From NCBI RefSeq assembly GCF_042932805.1, contig NZ_CP170636.1:1-46876 (forward strand): a stretch of 46,876 nucleotides of DNA, given 5' to 3'. The notes under the pieces are model-generated. The model was not told the DNA's origin and ran no database searches. It worked only from the letters and a program-made list of their open reading frames with translations. This stretch comes from Ascidiaceihabitans sp029251465. Its GTDB lineage: Bacteria > Pseudomonadota > Alphaproteobacteria > Rhodobacterales > Rhodobacteraceae. Position numbers and translations under genes: made by a program. Positions 10,615-18,010 of the stretch are shown piece by piece; positions within the stretch are counted from its first letter, which is position 1, and each line of letters begins with the position of its first letter.

Positions 10615-10651
10615 AAAGCCCCGACGCGTGTGAAACGTGCCGGGGCTTTTT
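10615..10651 (+). terminator. rho-independent terminator
   Basis: AAAGCCCCG (10615-10623) pairs with CGGGGCTTT (10641-10649), followed by more T. It lies between the convergent giant gene and the sulfotransferase, so it probably works for both strands. Confidence 0.85.
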
Positions 10652-10677
10652 CGTTCTGGGGTCAAATGGCAGCGAGG

Positions 10678-11406
10678 TTAAGCTTCGCTGACCCACTCGG
10701 GATGGCCGATTTCGTCTAGCGTCGCCCGGATCTCGTCATGGAATTCCGGCTTGTAACGCCCGATGATATCACCGGTGTTGCGTTTCTTCGTGCCGATCAC
10801 GAAATCGAATTCTTCGAGGTCCAAAAACTGCGTGATCGCTTGCAGCCCCGTGGTCATCAATCCCTCGTAGGGGAGCTTGAGAACCTCGCCGGTGCACATC
10901 GCAGGATAGCTTTCGATGCGCTTAATGCGGTTGCGGGTCTGTCGCAGAAACTTGTCCTTTTCAAACACCGCTTGCGGGCGATTTTCGGGGTCCTCAAACG
11001 CTTCGGGGTTTTCTTTTTTCAAGGCCACCAGGGCCGCAGATGAAATGCAGGCCAGCTTGTTTTCGCGGTTCAGGATGATCTTTTTGATCGTCGGATCAGC
11101 GGTCAACGCCGCGAGCGCCTCGTTCGTGCCAACGTAATCCGAGGTCCAGATTTTAAAGCCGGTGGTGGTCGCGCCTCTGGTTGTGTTCAGGATGTCGTAG
11201 GCATATTCGACGGGTTTAATTTTGCGTTTTTCGATGTCGACTGCGCCGTGCAGGAATTCGTTCATCCGCGAATGGCCCTTGGCGTTTTCAAAGAACGGAT
11301 GGCCGTAGCAGTGCACGTCGGGATGGGTTTTTAGCGTGCTGGTCAGGGCCGTGGTGCCGCTGCGTGTGTCGCACAAAATGATGAAACGCGTTCGGATTTC
11401 AGGCAT
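10678..11406 (-). CDS. sulfotransferase family protein
   Basis: A cytoplasmic protein of 242 residues. Residues 8-19 are a beta strand leading into the loop DTRSGTT, the 5'-phosphosulfate-binding loop of sulfotransferases that use PAPS. Downstream are FKIW and an asparagine/arginine-containing strand (IILNRENK) where these enzymes bind the 3'-phosphate. The length suits the Stf0-like or LPS-type bacterial sulfotransferases. It would move sulfate to a sugar or lipid hydroxyl; the acceptor cannot be read from sequence. It stands alone, converging with the giant surface-protein gene, so surface glycan modification is a plausible but unproven role. The ribosome site before the ATG is weak. A 23-bp perfect dyad lies about 40 bases upstream. 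Confidence 0.8.
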   Translation of the reverse strand: MPEIRTRFIILCDTRSGTTALTSTLKTHPDVHCYGHPFFENAKGHSRMNEFLHGAVDIEKRKIKPVEYAYDILNTTRGATTTGFKIWTSDYVGTNEALAALTADPTIKKIILNRENKLACISSAALVALKKENPEAFEDPENRPQAVFEKDKFLRQTRNRIKRIESYPAMCTGEVLKLPYEGLMTTGLQAITQFLDLEEFDFVIGTKKRNTGDIIGRYKPEFHDEIRATLDEIGHPEWVSEA

Positions 11407-11443
11407 AGTCAGTGAAACTCTCGTACAGTTTAAAATAGTGTGC

Positions 11444-11466
11444 GTTGCAGGTGATTAACCTGCAAC
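11444..11466. promoter_or_regulatory. 23-bp perfect dyad upstream of the sulfotransferase
   Basis: GTTGCAGGT, five bases, then ACCTGCAAC: two perfect 9-bp arms. It sits 38-60 bases upstream of the sulfotransferase start and about 100 bases upstream of the antitoxin promoter on the other strand. It lacks a T-run, so an operator is more likely than a terminator. Confidence 0.6.
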
Positions 11467-11563
11467 AGTCGTGCGCGCCACTGCGTATCACAAAACGGTG
11501 CAAAATAAAAAGCGGGGGTAGGCGGTGTCTTTGTTGATCCAGTTTGCGGGGAATGCCTAAGCC

Positions 11564-11605
11564 TTGAAAATCAGAAAAACATACTATATTATCTGACACA
11601 AGGAG
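11564..11605 (+). promoter_or_regulatory. promoter, operator dyad and ribosome site of the AbiE operon
   Basis: A -35 box TTGAAA (11564-11569) and a -10 box TATTAT (11587-11592) are separated by exactly 17 bp. An inverted repeat TCAGA...TCTGA (11571-11596) covers the spacer and -10 box, as expected for an antitoxin that represses its own promoter. AGGAG at 11601-11605 sits 7 bases before the ATG at 11613. Confidence 0.65.
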
Positions 11606-11612
11606 AATGAAA

Positions 11613-12209
11613 ATGATCACGGCACGGATTCTACAACGCATCAAAGGCAAAGGCCGGGGCGCAATTTTTGCCCCCTCCGATTTGCTGGACTTGGGGTCAC
11701 GCGCCAGCGTTGACCAAACCTTGTCGCGCTTGGCGGATCAGGGGGTGATCAGACGGTTAACCCGTGGCCTCTATGACTATCCTAAAATCAGTCCGCGGTT
11801 TGGAATGATCCAGCCGTCGGTCGATGATGTCGCGCGCGCAATCGCCCGCAAGGATCGCTATGTTTTGCTCGTGTCCCAAGCGGCTGCCGCAAACCAGTTT
11901 GGCTTGTCTACCCAAGTCCCTTCAAAACCCGTCTACATGACGGACGGTCCGACGCGAACAAGAACGGTAGGGCGGCAAGTGATCCAGTTTCGCAATGCAT
12001 CCCGCAAGACGCTGACGGGCGCGGGGCAGACGTCAGGCGCGGTGTTTCAGGCCTTGCGTTATGTCGGCAAGGACGGTGTTACCGACGCCGTTATCAATAA
12101 ACTGGCGCGAACCTTGTCTGACAAAGATCGTGACTTGCTTGTTAAGCAAAGCCGCGATGTGCCCGCATGGATGCAGCCGGTCATTCAACAAATCACCGCC
12201 CATGTCTGA
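11613..12209 (+). CDS. AbiEi-type antitoxin (DUF6088-like)
   Basis: A 198-residue protein that fits the AbiEi/DUF6088 antitoxins of type IV systems. Residues 1-60 look like a winged helix-turn-helix, ending with a RRLTRGLYDYP strand typical of the family. The rest is the antitoxin domain. The ATG at 11613 is preferred over the one at 11607 because AGGAG is properly spaced for it. The stop overlaps the start of the AbiEii toxin by 8 bases, so the pair is translationally coupled. AbiEi proteins bind their own promoter and counter the toxin without touching it. Here they would repress through the dyad over the -10 box. Likely role: plasmid maintenance, phage defence, or both. Confidence 0.87.
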   Translation: MITARILQRIKGKGRGAIFAPSDLLDLGSRASVDQTLSRLADQGVIRRLTRGLYDYPKISPRFGMIQPSVDDVARAIARKDRYVLLVSQAAAANQFGLSTQVPSKPVYMTDGPTRTRTVGRQVIQFRNASRKTLTGAGQTSGAVFQALRYVGKDGVTDAVINKLARTLSDKDRDLLVKQSRDVPAWMQPVIQQITAHV

Positions 12210-13224
12210 CTTAGACCGTTTTGCAAACGAGCCGCCAGCATCGCGCACCGAGGCATTTCAAGAAGCCGCAGCGCGTCTGGGGTTTTCGCAAGCCATCATC
12301 GAGAAAGATTTCTGGGTCTGCTGGTCGCTCAGCAAGCTCTTTACGCTCCCATCTTTTGGCGAACATCTGATCTTCAAAGGCGGAACCTCGCTCTCAAAGG
12401 CTTACAATGTAATCCATAGATTTTCAGAGGACGTCGACCTATCGATTGATCGCGCCCAATTGGGATTTGTTGGTGACAGTGATCCAGACAATCCCGACCT
12501 CTCCGGAGGCAAGCGCAAGACGTTGCTCCAGGATCTGCAAAGTGCTGCTGTGGCATGCGTAAACGGGCCGCTTTTATCTGAGCTTGAAGCAACGTTTGCA
12601 GCCGACCTCGACCAAGGCTTCCATCTTGCAGCCGACCCAGAGGATGCTCAAACGCTCTTGTTTACCTACCCTTCAGACCCTGCGAATGGTGCCACGCACA
12701 GCTATATCAAACCCGTCATACGATTTGAGTTTGGTGCACGCGGCGTGCTGCTACCGGCCGAAAACCACGTCATCAAACCCTATCTGTCTGACGCAATCCC
12801 CGACCTCATCGGCAGCCCAGACACCCAAGTGCGCGTTCTTGGCATCGAGAGGACGTTTTGGGAAAAGGCCACAATTCTCCATATGCTGTTTCATCAAGAT
12901 GCACACAAACCAATCGCAGATCGCATGTCACGCCACTATTATGATTTGGCCATGCTGATCGACCATCCAGCAAAAGACCGTGCTCTGAATGACCTCGCCC
13001 TGCTTGAGCAAGTTGCCCATCACAAGTCAGTCTTCTTCAAAGCGGCCTGGGCTAACTACGAAAAGGCAAAGCCCGGAACCTTGCGCTTGGGTCCGGGAAC
13101 GGATTTGGCAAAGGGTCTCGCGAAAGATTATCAGGGAATGCGCGAAATGATCATCGGAGACGCGCCAGAATGGGACGTGATCTTGACCACGATTGAGACC
13201 TTTGAAGCCGAAGTAAACGCATAG
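12202..13224 (+). CDS. AbiEii/AbiGii-family nucleotidyltransferase toxin
   Basis: A 340-residue toxin partner. Residues 33-38 carry the IEKDFW motif. Residues 57-63 carry KGGTSL and residues 75-79 SEDVD. These are the GS and DxD elements of the nucleotidyltransferase fold typical of AbiEii. The start at 12202 lies inside the last codons of the antitoxin gene and gives the family's usual length. Related toxins act as NTP-dependent nucleotidyltransferases, and some modify tRNA; the target here is unknown. Catalytic residues look intact, so the module is probably functional. After its stop the sequence becomes insertion debris. Confidence 0.9.
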   Translation: MSDLDRFANEPPASRTEAFQEAAARLGFSQAIIEKDFWVCWSLSKLFTLPSFGEHLIFKGGTSLSKAYNVIHRFSEDVDLSIDRAQLGFVGDSDPDNPDLSGGKRKTLLQDLQSAAVACVNGPLLSELEATFAADLDQGFHLAADPEDAQTLLFTYPSDPANGATHSYIKPVIRFEFGARGVLLPAENHVIKPYLSDAIPDLIGSPDTQVRVLGIERTFWEKATILHMLFHQDAHKPIADRMSRHYYDLAMLIDHPAKDRALNDLALLEQVAHHKSVFFKAAWANYEKAKPGTLRLGPGTDLAKGLAKDYQGMREMIIGDAPEWDVILTTIETFEAEVNA

Positions 13225-13312
13225 CTTTTTGTGATCTAGGAACCGTATTGGTTGAATGGTGGGGCTTTGTTTTTCAAGCTCTGGTCATTTCAATATGCTG
13301 CACTCAATCAAG

Positions 13313-13666
13313 CTAACTTGAATAGAACACACAGGCATCGACACCCGTTGTTGTCGTTGTCCACAAACCACCAAGGACAGCGCAGCCGGATGGGAAAGCT
13401 GCGATGAAACGAGGAAGAACAAGCAAACCGACAACGAACAGAATTGCGAAACCACCCGCAAGCCACGGCGGTCGCGCCTTAAATCGTTCCACTTTGGCTT
13501 CACGTTCACAAATGCGGTTGATGAGATCGACCACGACATCATTGATCTTGTCATCAACGGTTTTAGCAATCAGATCGCCGTAGAGCTTGGGATTGGTCTG
13601 GTCCTGCGGCACAAACAGCCCGCTAAATTCACGATCAGCGTAGTAACGCAGCTTTCGGCATCCCAA
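13313..13666 (-). pseudogene. truncated membrane-protein gene cut by an IS5-family remnant
   Basis: An open frame of up to 117 codons with no ATG; the only candidate start is the TTG at 13664-13666. It reads as a plausible protein: a polar helical stretch (LYGDLIAKTVDDKI), then a hydrophobic segment WLAGGFAILFVVGLLVLPRF that would cross the membrane once. The frame is open upstream only into sequence belonging to an insertion-sequence remnant, with a stop six codons before the TTG. The simplest reading is the 3' part of a membrane-protein gene whose front was lost when the IS inserted. I do not recognise the family. It could still be expressed as a short protein. Confidence 0.45.
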
Positions 13667-13849
13667 TCCATCTCTGCATCAAACAAAACCAAACCAAAGC
13701 GACAGCGATCCCCGATGCTTCAAAGCACGATTGTAGGGGGGCCAATTCTGGGTCTTGTAAGTCATTGGTGTGCAGCTGCTCATGAACGCCAGCTAGCACG
13801 CGGGATTCTCAACATGAATCCCCTCAAATTGATTTGTGCAACACAGCCC
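13650..13849 (-). mobile_element. IS5-family (IS903-like) remnant: one inverted repeat plus broken transposase start
   Basis: On the minus strand the end GGGCTGTGTTGCACAAATC (13831-13849) looks like an IS5-family terminal repeat. Inside it, a frame encodes YKTQNWPPYNRALKHRGSL followed by SLWF, the classic N-terminus of IS5/IS903-type transposases. The next expected part, FDAEMDWDAE, is present but in another frame, shifted by extra bases around 13680-13690. The element stops at about 13650, so roughly the last 80-90% and the other end are missing. A small stem, GGGATTC/GAATCCC (13802-13822), lies beside the repeat. Family assignment is from remembered motifs. The element is dead. Confidence 0.7.
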
Positions 13850-13853
13850 TAAC

Positions 13854-14945
13854 TCACCCTAATATGTTGCTATCATAGTCTAAAATTAGTTTGTTAAACT
13901 TGTCCCAAAAAATTGTACCGGCATCGATCTGGTCTCCGTAAAACCTTGTCCCCACCGGGTTGGAATGCTGTGCAAGAAGCTCTAGCCGTGGGCCCCATTG
14001 TCTGAATTGATCGACCAGCGATAACCCAAGAGCTAAAACATCAGCCACACGCCCACTGAGTTGCCCGGATTGCGCGACTGTTAATGTCAGTTCTTGTCGT
14101 TCAGCCTCGTCATCTTTTATGGCCTGGTTCAACTGGGCGATCTGATCGCCTAGTGAATCCTGTTTTTCAGAGATGTCCTCAGTCTGCTTGTTGAATTTTT
14201 CGACCGCCTCCGCCTCACCGAAGATCTTGAAAACTGCGCCGGCAACCGCACCTGGTTTCAATCCCTTGGCCGCAAACTCGCCTATTTCTATGCCGAATTC
14301 TGCTTCGTGCACCAGTTGTGATAGCGCTCTGCCGGCGAGCAACGCATTTTGATCTGCAAGTTGTTTTTGCAGCGTGCTTTGCTTTTGAATGAGGCCTTGG
14401 ATGACCCCGCTGCGATCTACCGTTCGTGCAGCTGCGTTTAATCTGAGGGCGTCGCGCTGTGACGTATCGGCCAACAGCGTCAGATGGGTGTTCATCGCGA
14501 TCATGGACAGCAGGTAGGAGTCTGAGTCTGGATTGATCTTGCAGCAGCTAGAGACGAGCGCGTGAATAATCCCCCGGAATTGCGCCAATGCCTCATCTCG
14601 TCCAGATGCATCCGGGCTGGCCTCGTCAAGGATATTAGCCAAAGGTTCAAGCTCTTTGAGGGCGCTGAGTACAAAAGTTGAAATCGTCGAGGCGGCTGAC
14701 AAATAGACATTTTCAACACCCACGTTCCACCCGGCGACATAGGTCGATGAATCATTTCGAGCCAGCGCCTGATCTTCGGGCAGGGTCGGCAGTAGATTGC
14801 CCGAAAACTCTACCTGTTTGATAAGCGTATTCGCGCATCCCATTGCGACCTGGTGGGCGGCGTAAATATCTTTGATCGTCAGACCAATACCGGTATCTGC
14901 GTTCTGACTTTGGGGTGGGACTAAGTAATTCGCGTCAGCAGGCAT
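13854..14945 (-). CDS. putative third component of a helical pore-forming toxin cassette
   Basis: A 363-residue, almost wholly helical protein without a signal peptide. Residues 180-212 and 247-290 are long charged heptad-like helices. Between them (about 216-246) is a less polar Gly/Ala-rich stretch, IGEFAAKGLKPGAVAGAVFK. A soft hydrophobic hairpin between two long coiled helices is the layout of ClyA-type alpha-pore-forming toxins. The start is well placed: AAGGGAG about 8 bases before the ATG. It is the last of the cassette genes on this strand and ends 5 bases from the IS5 remnant. Function is inferred from layout and neighbourhood; the family is not recognised with certainty. An alternative is a cytoplasmic structural protein. 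Confidence 0.5.
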   Translation of the reverse strand: MPADANYLVPPQSQNADTGIGLTIKDIYAAHQVAMGCANTLIKQVEFSGNLLPTLPEDQALARNDSSTYVAGWNVGVENVYLSAASTISTFVLSALKELEPLANILDEASPDASGRDEALAQFRGIIHALVSSCCKINPDSDSYLLSMIAMNTHLTLLADTSQRDALRLNAAARTVDRSGVIQGLIQKQSTLQKQLADQNALLAGRALSQLVHEAEFGIEIGEFAAKGLKPGAVAGAVFKIFGEAEAVEKFNKQTEDISEKQDSLGDQIAQLNQAIKDDEAERQELTLTVAQSGQLSGRVADVLALGLSLVDQFRQWGPRLELLAQHSNPVGTRFYGDQIDAGTIFWDKFNKLILDYDSNILG

Positions 14946-15069
14946 TTATATGCTCCCTTGATAGTGATCTGCAGTGCCAGCCTGATAGGCTTTGCTTTCG
15001 CAGTTTTTGGGCCGCAACAACGGCTTTTCCATACGCGGTCTCAAAAATAGTAAGGAATAACTTCATCGG

Positions 15070-15258
15070 TTAAAGGTCCACGCGGACTCCCGCGATTTGC
15101 CTGTGGTTGGCATCGCTCCAGCTAAATTCCTGATCATTGCTGCGAATGTCATTGCCCACAATCCTGCCTGCTCCGACCGTTCCGATACGGGCGTTCATAT
15201 CAGTACCGTTCATAAACTTGACTGCCAGATCCATGGGCCTTGGCGGAAAAAACGCCAT
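15070..15258 (-). CDS. small protein (62 aa) inside the toxin cassette
   Basis: A 62-residue frame between the second and third toxin-like genes, on the same strand. It starts 15 bases after the stop at 15274 and has AAAGG about 5 bases before its ATG, so it is likely translated as part of the operon. It has no membrane segment or cysteines. It reads as mixed polar and hydrophobic (PRPMDLAVKFMNGTDM, then GRIVGNDIRSNDQEFSW), suggesting a small beta-rich domain. It might be an immunity or assembly factor, a truncated lectin-like domain, or a chance frame. I do not recognise it. Confidence 0.45.
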   Translation of the reverse strand: MAFFPPRPMDLAVKFMNGTDMNARIGTVGAGRIVGNDIRSNDQEFSWSDANHRQIAGVRVDL

Positions 15259-15273
15259 GCTACCTTTCGAAAC

Positions 15274-16182
15274 CTAGACATCAAACTTTTTGGCGGCGTC
15301 CACGGCCGCTGCAAATTGTGTTTTGAATGTTTTCAGAAAGATAGACATCAGCGCTTTGTCTGGGGATGTATTGCCGGACATATCCTTGATTTTGTTGGTA
15401 ACTTGCTCAAACGAAGTGTTGATTTTGGAAATCGCATCAAGCGCTGTCGATGTATGCACAACCAGTCCGGACGTATATTTCAAATCGGGATCGGATTTGT
15501 TCATCGGCACCGGGGTTTTTTGAAGGACCGCTATCTGTGCAAGCACCGCCCGTTGTTTATTCTGGAGGGCTGCGGAGGATGCGCCATCGTCGATTTCCCG
15601 CTGCAATTGCTCATATTCTTGATGCAACAGGTGAATATTGGTTTGGGCAAGATCAGAGATGAACTTCTTGCCAGCGCGGTAAAGTGCTGCGGTGTTGTCG
15701 TTGCTGGTATTCAGAGACGCTTTTGCATCAGCGAATGCAGTTTGAAGAATTTTCAACGGACCATTAACATAAGAGGTCAGGGCGGCGGCCATACTTGCGG
15801 CGCTTGCGGACTGGTCGCCAAGTGCTGCGACCGTATCAGCCTGTCTCACAGTCAGGCTTGCCGCCAAAACCAATCCGCTACGCGTGGCTGGCCACTCTTT
15901 TGCGACGACTTTGACACTGTCCAGCACAGGTTGGAAAATCGTCTGATCGCGCTGAATTTGAACGTCGCGCTGCAGGAGCGCATTATTGGCAGGGCCTAAT
16001 GCCATCCCATCCAACGCAATCAAGTCGTCAAGCGACGTGACTGACGGGGAGATTGCAACTGATTTGACCACTGCGTCAACGGCCGCCAATTCTACTCCTA
16101 TCGCCGACATTGCTGCTGCGACCGAGGCAATGCCATCGGTGTCTTTGATGGGGTTGTTGTCAGCACCTGACGTCATTGCCAT
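15274..16182 (-). CDS. putative second component of a helical pore-forming toxin cassette
   Basis: A 302-residue, Ala/Ser-rich, mainly helical protein with no signal peptide. Long amphipathic helices run through residues about 60-240, including a charged coil near 190-215 (HQEYEQLQREID). The C-terminal helix ends AAAVDAAKKF, like the close of the larger first protein of the cassette (NALANAKK). No strong hydrophobic hairpin is visible, as would suit a non-inserting or scaffold subunit. Two ATGs stand two codons apart at the start; both have a weak ribosome site. It follows the first gene after 133 bases. The toxin role rests on the neighbouring gene and the shared helical build. Confidence 0.5.
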   Translation of the reverse strand: MAMTSGADNNPIKDTDGIASVAAAMSAIGVELAAVDAVVKSVAISPSVTSLDDLIALDGMALGPANNALLQRDVQIQRDQTIFQPVLDSVKVVAKEWPATRSGLVLAASLTVRQADTVAALGDQSASAASMAAALTSYVNGPLKILQTAFADAKASLNTSNDNTAALYRAGKKFISDLAQTNIHLLHQEYEQLQREIDDGASSAALQNKQRAVLAQIAVLQKTPVPMNKSDPDLKYTSGLVVHTSTALDAISKINTSFEQVTNKIKDMSGNTSPDKALMSIFLKTFKTQFAAAVDAAKKFDV

Positions 16183-16315
16183 TGTCCGTATCCCATCACT
16201 GCTTCGGTTTTTCGATTTCTCAACCCATTGACGCTGGGTATTCTTGCGGTGAAGTTTCGGGCAATCGGCGTGTTCAATCGGCTGTTTTCGGTGACCGTTG
16301 GTTTTTTACCTGCGA

Positions 16316-17551
16316 TCATGCTGCATGCATCGCTGCGACAATTACTTCTTGGGTCGCAACAGTTCCCGCCGGGATCGTCACCTTTTTGGCGTTGGCAAGG
16401 GCGTTCAAAACCTTTTGGGCAAGCTTTGAAAGGTCATCCCAGTCTTTTGCCGGTGCCGATAAATGGATGTGAAGAAACAGGCCGAGTAAGCTGTAGCCTG
16501 ACCCACCTTTGTCAGGATATTGAGGATGTTGTTTGAACCAGTTTGCGATGTCTTTCTCGGGCAAGGCCAGTGCTGAAATCATGTCTCCGAGCAGATTGTC
16601 GACTTGTTGCCAGGTTGTGGCAATGGTTCCGATATTGGAGAAAATATTATTGGTATCATCGCTCACTCCCTTACAGGATGTGAGGATCGTGGGAATCAAG
16701 GCCTGTTCTGCCAGTGCCGCGTTCAGTTGCGTCGTTTCAGAGCTGATAATACCAGCCTGAATATTGTAGTCAGACAGGTTCTCGCCGGTCATGACGGCAC
16801 CGCCAGCGGCCCCGGCTGCTGCAAGACCCACACCTGCTAAAACCATCGACGTTCCTCCGGTTTCAGGTGCCAGGACCACGGCGACAACCCCCATCAAGAT
16901 TCCCAAGCCGGCAATGTCCAGGCCGTCCAGTGCTCTGGATGAATCATACCCCTGTTCTCGAATCGCGGATTCAATTTTGGTGTGATATCCGCCAATTGCA
17001 GTTGCCAAAGGCCCCGACTGACTGGTGACAAGGGTCGTGTAGGTTGCGAATTTCTTGTGATCCTCGATAACGTCGGTTCGATAGGCGTTGATAGAATCCA
17101 TAACGGACAAGATGCTTGGCGACACCGGTTTTGATTTTGTACCGCCACTTCCGTAAAGATATTGCTGCAGGCTAGTTTGCAGCCCCCCCAACAGCGCGCT
17201 CGTTTCGTTAATGAGTGGCTTAGGAGGAGGGTTGGAGGCAGTTGATGTTCGCAGAGTCTCAATATTTTTGTTCAATTCCTGCATGATTGCCTGATAGTCG
17301 GAATTGTAATTTTGAATAAGCTCGAGTGAATTTTGAACGTTTGCTGAAATTGTGTTATCCCAACTGGTGGCATTTGCTTGTGCGGCGGTGAGAGATGCGT
17401 TGACATCCTCCAGACCAGCAACATCAATCTTGGGAATAGCGGCCTGTTTCAGCAAGGCGAGATTACTGGACGCTACTTTCTGAAATGCAACCGCAAGTTT
17501 GGACATGCTGTCTTTTGTGGGCGGCGCACCCAAAATTTCCACGTTGCTCAT
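16316..17551 (-). CDS. alpha-pore-forming toxin, XaxA/YaxA-like subunit
   Basis: A 411-residue helical protein, close to the ~408-410 residues of XaxA and YaxA. Residues 41-48 read KIDVAGLE, followed by a tryptophan at 64 and NSLEL at 74-78. This order is shared with what I remember of YaxA. Long helices flank a strongly hydrophobic hairpin at about 209-256 (LGILMGVVAVVLAP, a GGTS turn, then an Ala/Gly-rich second arm), which would insert in the target membrane. The end DWDDLSKLAQKV...NALANAKK also fits. There is no signal peptide, as in that family. AGGAG lies 9 bases before the ATG. The protein would oligomerise with partner subunits into a lytic pore. It is first in a co-directional cassette of three or four genes. 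Confidence 0.68.
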   Translation of the reverse strand: MSNVEILGAPPTKDSMSKLAVAFQKVASSNLALLKQAAIPKIDVAGLEDVNASLTAAQANATSWDNTISANVQNSLELIQNYNSDYQAIMQELNKNIETLRTSTASNPPPKPLINETSALLGGLQTSLQQYLYGSGGTKSKPVSPSILSVMDSINAYRTDVIEDHKKFATYTTLVTSQSGPLATAIGGYHTKIESAIREQGYDSSRALDGLDIAGLGILMGVVAVVLAPETGGTSMVLAGVGLAAAGAAGGAVMTGENLSDYNIQAGIISSETTQLNAALAEQALIPTILTSCKGVSDDTNNIFSNIGTIATTWQQVDNLLGDMISALALPEKDIANWFKQHPQYPDKGGSGYSLLGLFLHIHLSAPAKDWDDLSKLAQKVLNALANAKKVTIPAGTVATQEVIVAAMHAA

Positions 17552-17573
17552 TTTATTTCGACTCCTGTTTGAG

Positions 17574-17602
17574 AATTAAGCTTTTCGATTTATCAGTATC
17601 AA
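17574..17602 (-). promoter_or_regulatory. possible promoter of the toxin cassette
   Basis: On the minus strand TTGATA (17597-17602) and TTAATT (17574-17579) are 17 bp apart. The -35 box is good and the -10 box weak. It lies just upstream of the AGGAG of the XaxA-like gene, which would leave a very short leader. Confidence 0.3.
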
Positions 17603-17758
17603 CGTCATCAATAGGTGGTGAGTGCTTTCAGCCATCGTGCATTAATCACGGTCGCTAAGTCATAATAATTTTACAGCGTTTCGAAATTTCAGACCGCCGG
17701 GCGGCACTTACTCCATTCAGTTTTGGCGTCAATCCGTCCAGATAAGCTGAATTCGGGC

Positions 17759-18010
17759 CTACGCGTTTCGATATCTGCTTCCTTTAAACCGGCTTTCCAC
17801 ATTTGGGTAACCATTTGAACACACTAAGGTCGCGCACCCAGATTTGCCTACCCCTTTTTTGCAAGTGTAAGGATTATGGCCATTATTGCTTTTTTTAAGG
17901 TGCCAACCTGTTCTTCCATTCCCGCTAAAATTATGCGCCGCCAGTGTGTGAGGCAAACCTGATCTATCGCCTGAACCGATTTCAGCGATATTTGAGGTAC
18001 TATCGGTCAT
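17759..18010 (-). CDS. small cysteine-containing hypothetical protein
   Basis: An 83-residue frame from the ATG at 18010 (a GTG two codons earlier is also possible). The second half has a polar, Gly/Asn-rich pattern with three cysteines in CKKGVGKSGCATLVC. It has no signal peptide and no clear ribosome site. It overlaps the degraded end of the transposase by about 11 bases and lies some 200 bases upstream of the toxin cassette, same direction. Composition looks protein-like, but it may be a chance frame in transposon debris. I do not recognise it. Confidence 0.3.
   Translation of the reverse strand: MTDSTSNIAEIGSGDRSGLPHTLAAHNFSGNGRTGWHLKKSNNGHNPYTCKKGVGKSGCATLVCSNGYPNVESRFKGSRYRNA

Noticed and set aside
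13313..13850. One gene with several frameshifts across the whole stretch
   Set aside because: The upstream part matches an IS5-type end and transposase start, so two unrelated pieces are joined here.
15097..15999. 300-codon frame opposite the second toxin-like gene
   Set aside because: It is antisense to a better-supported gene and its protein is rich in Cys, His and Arg without pattern.
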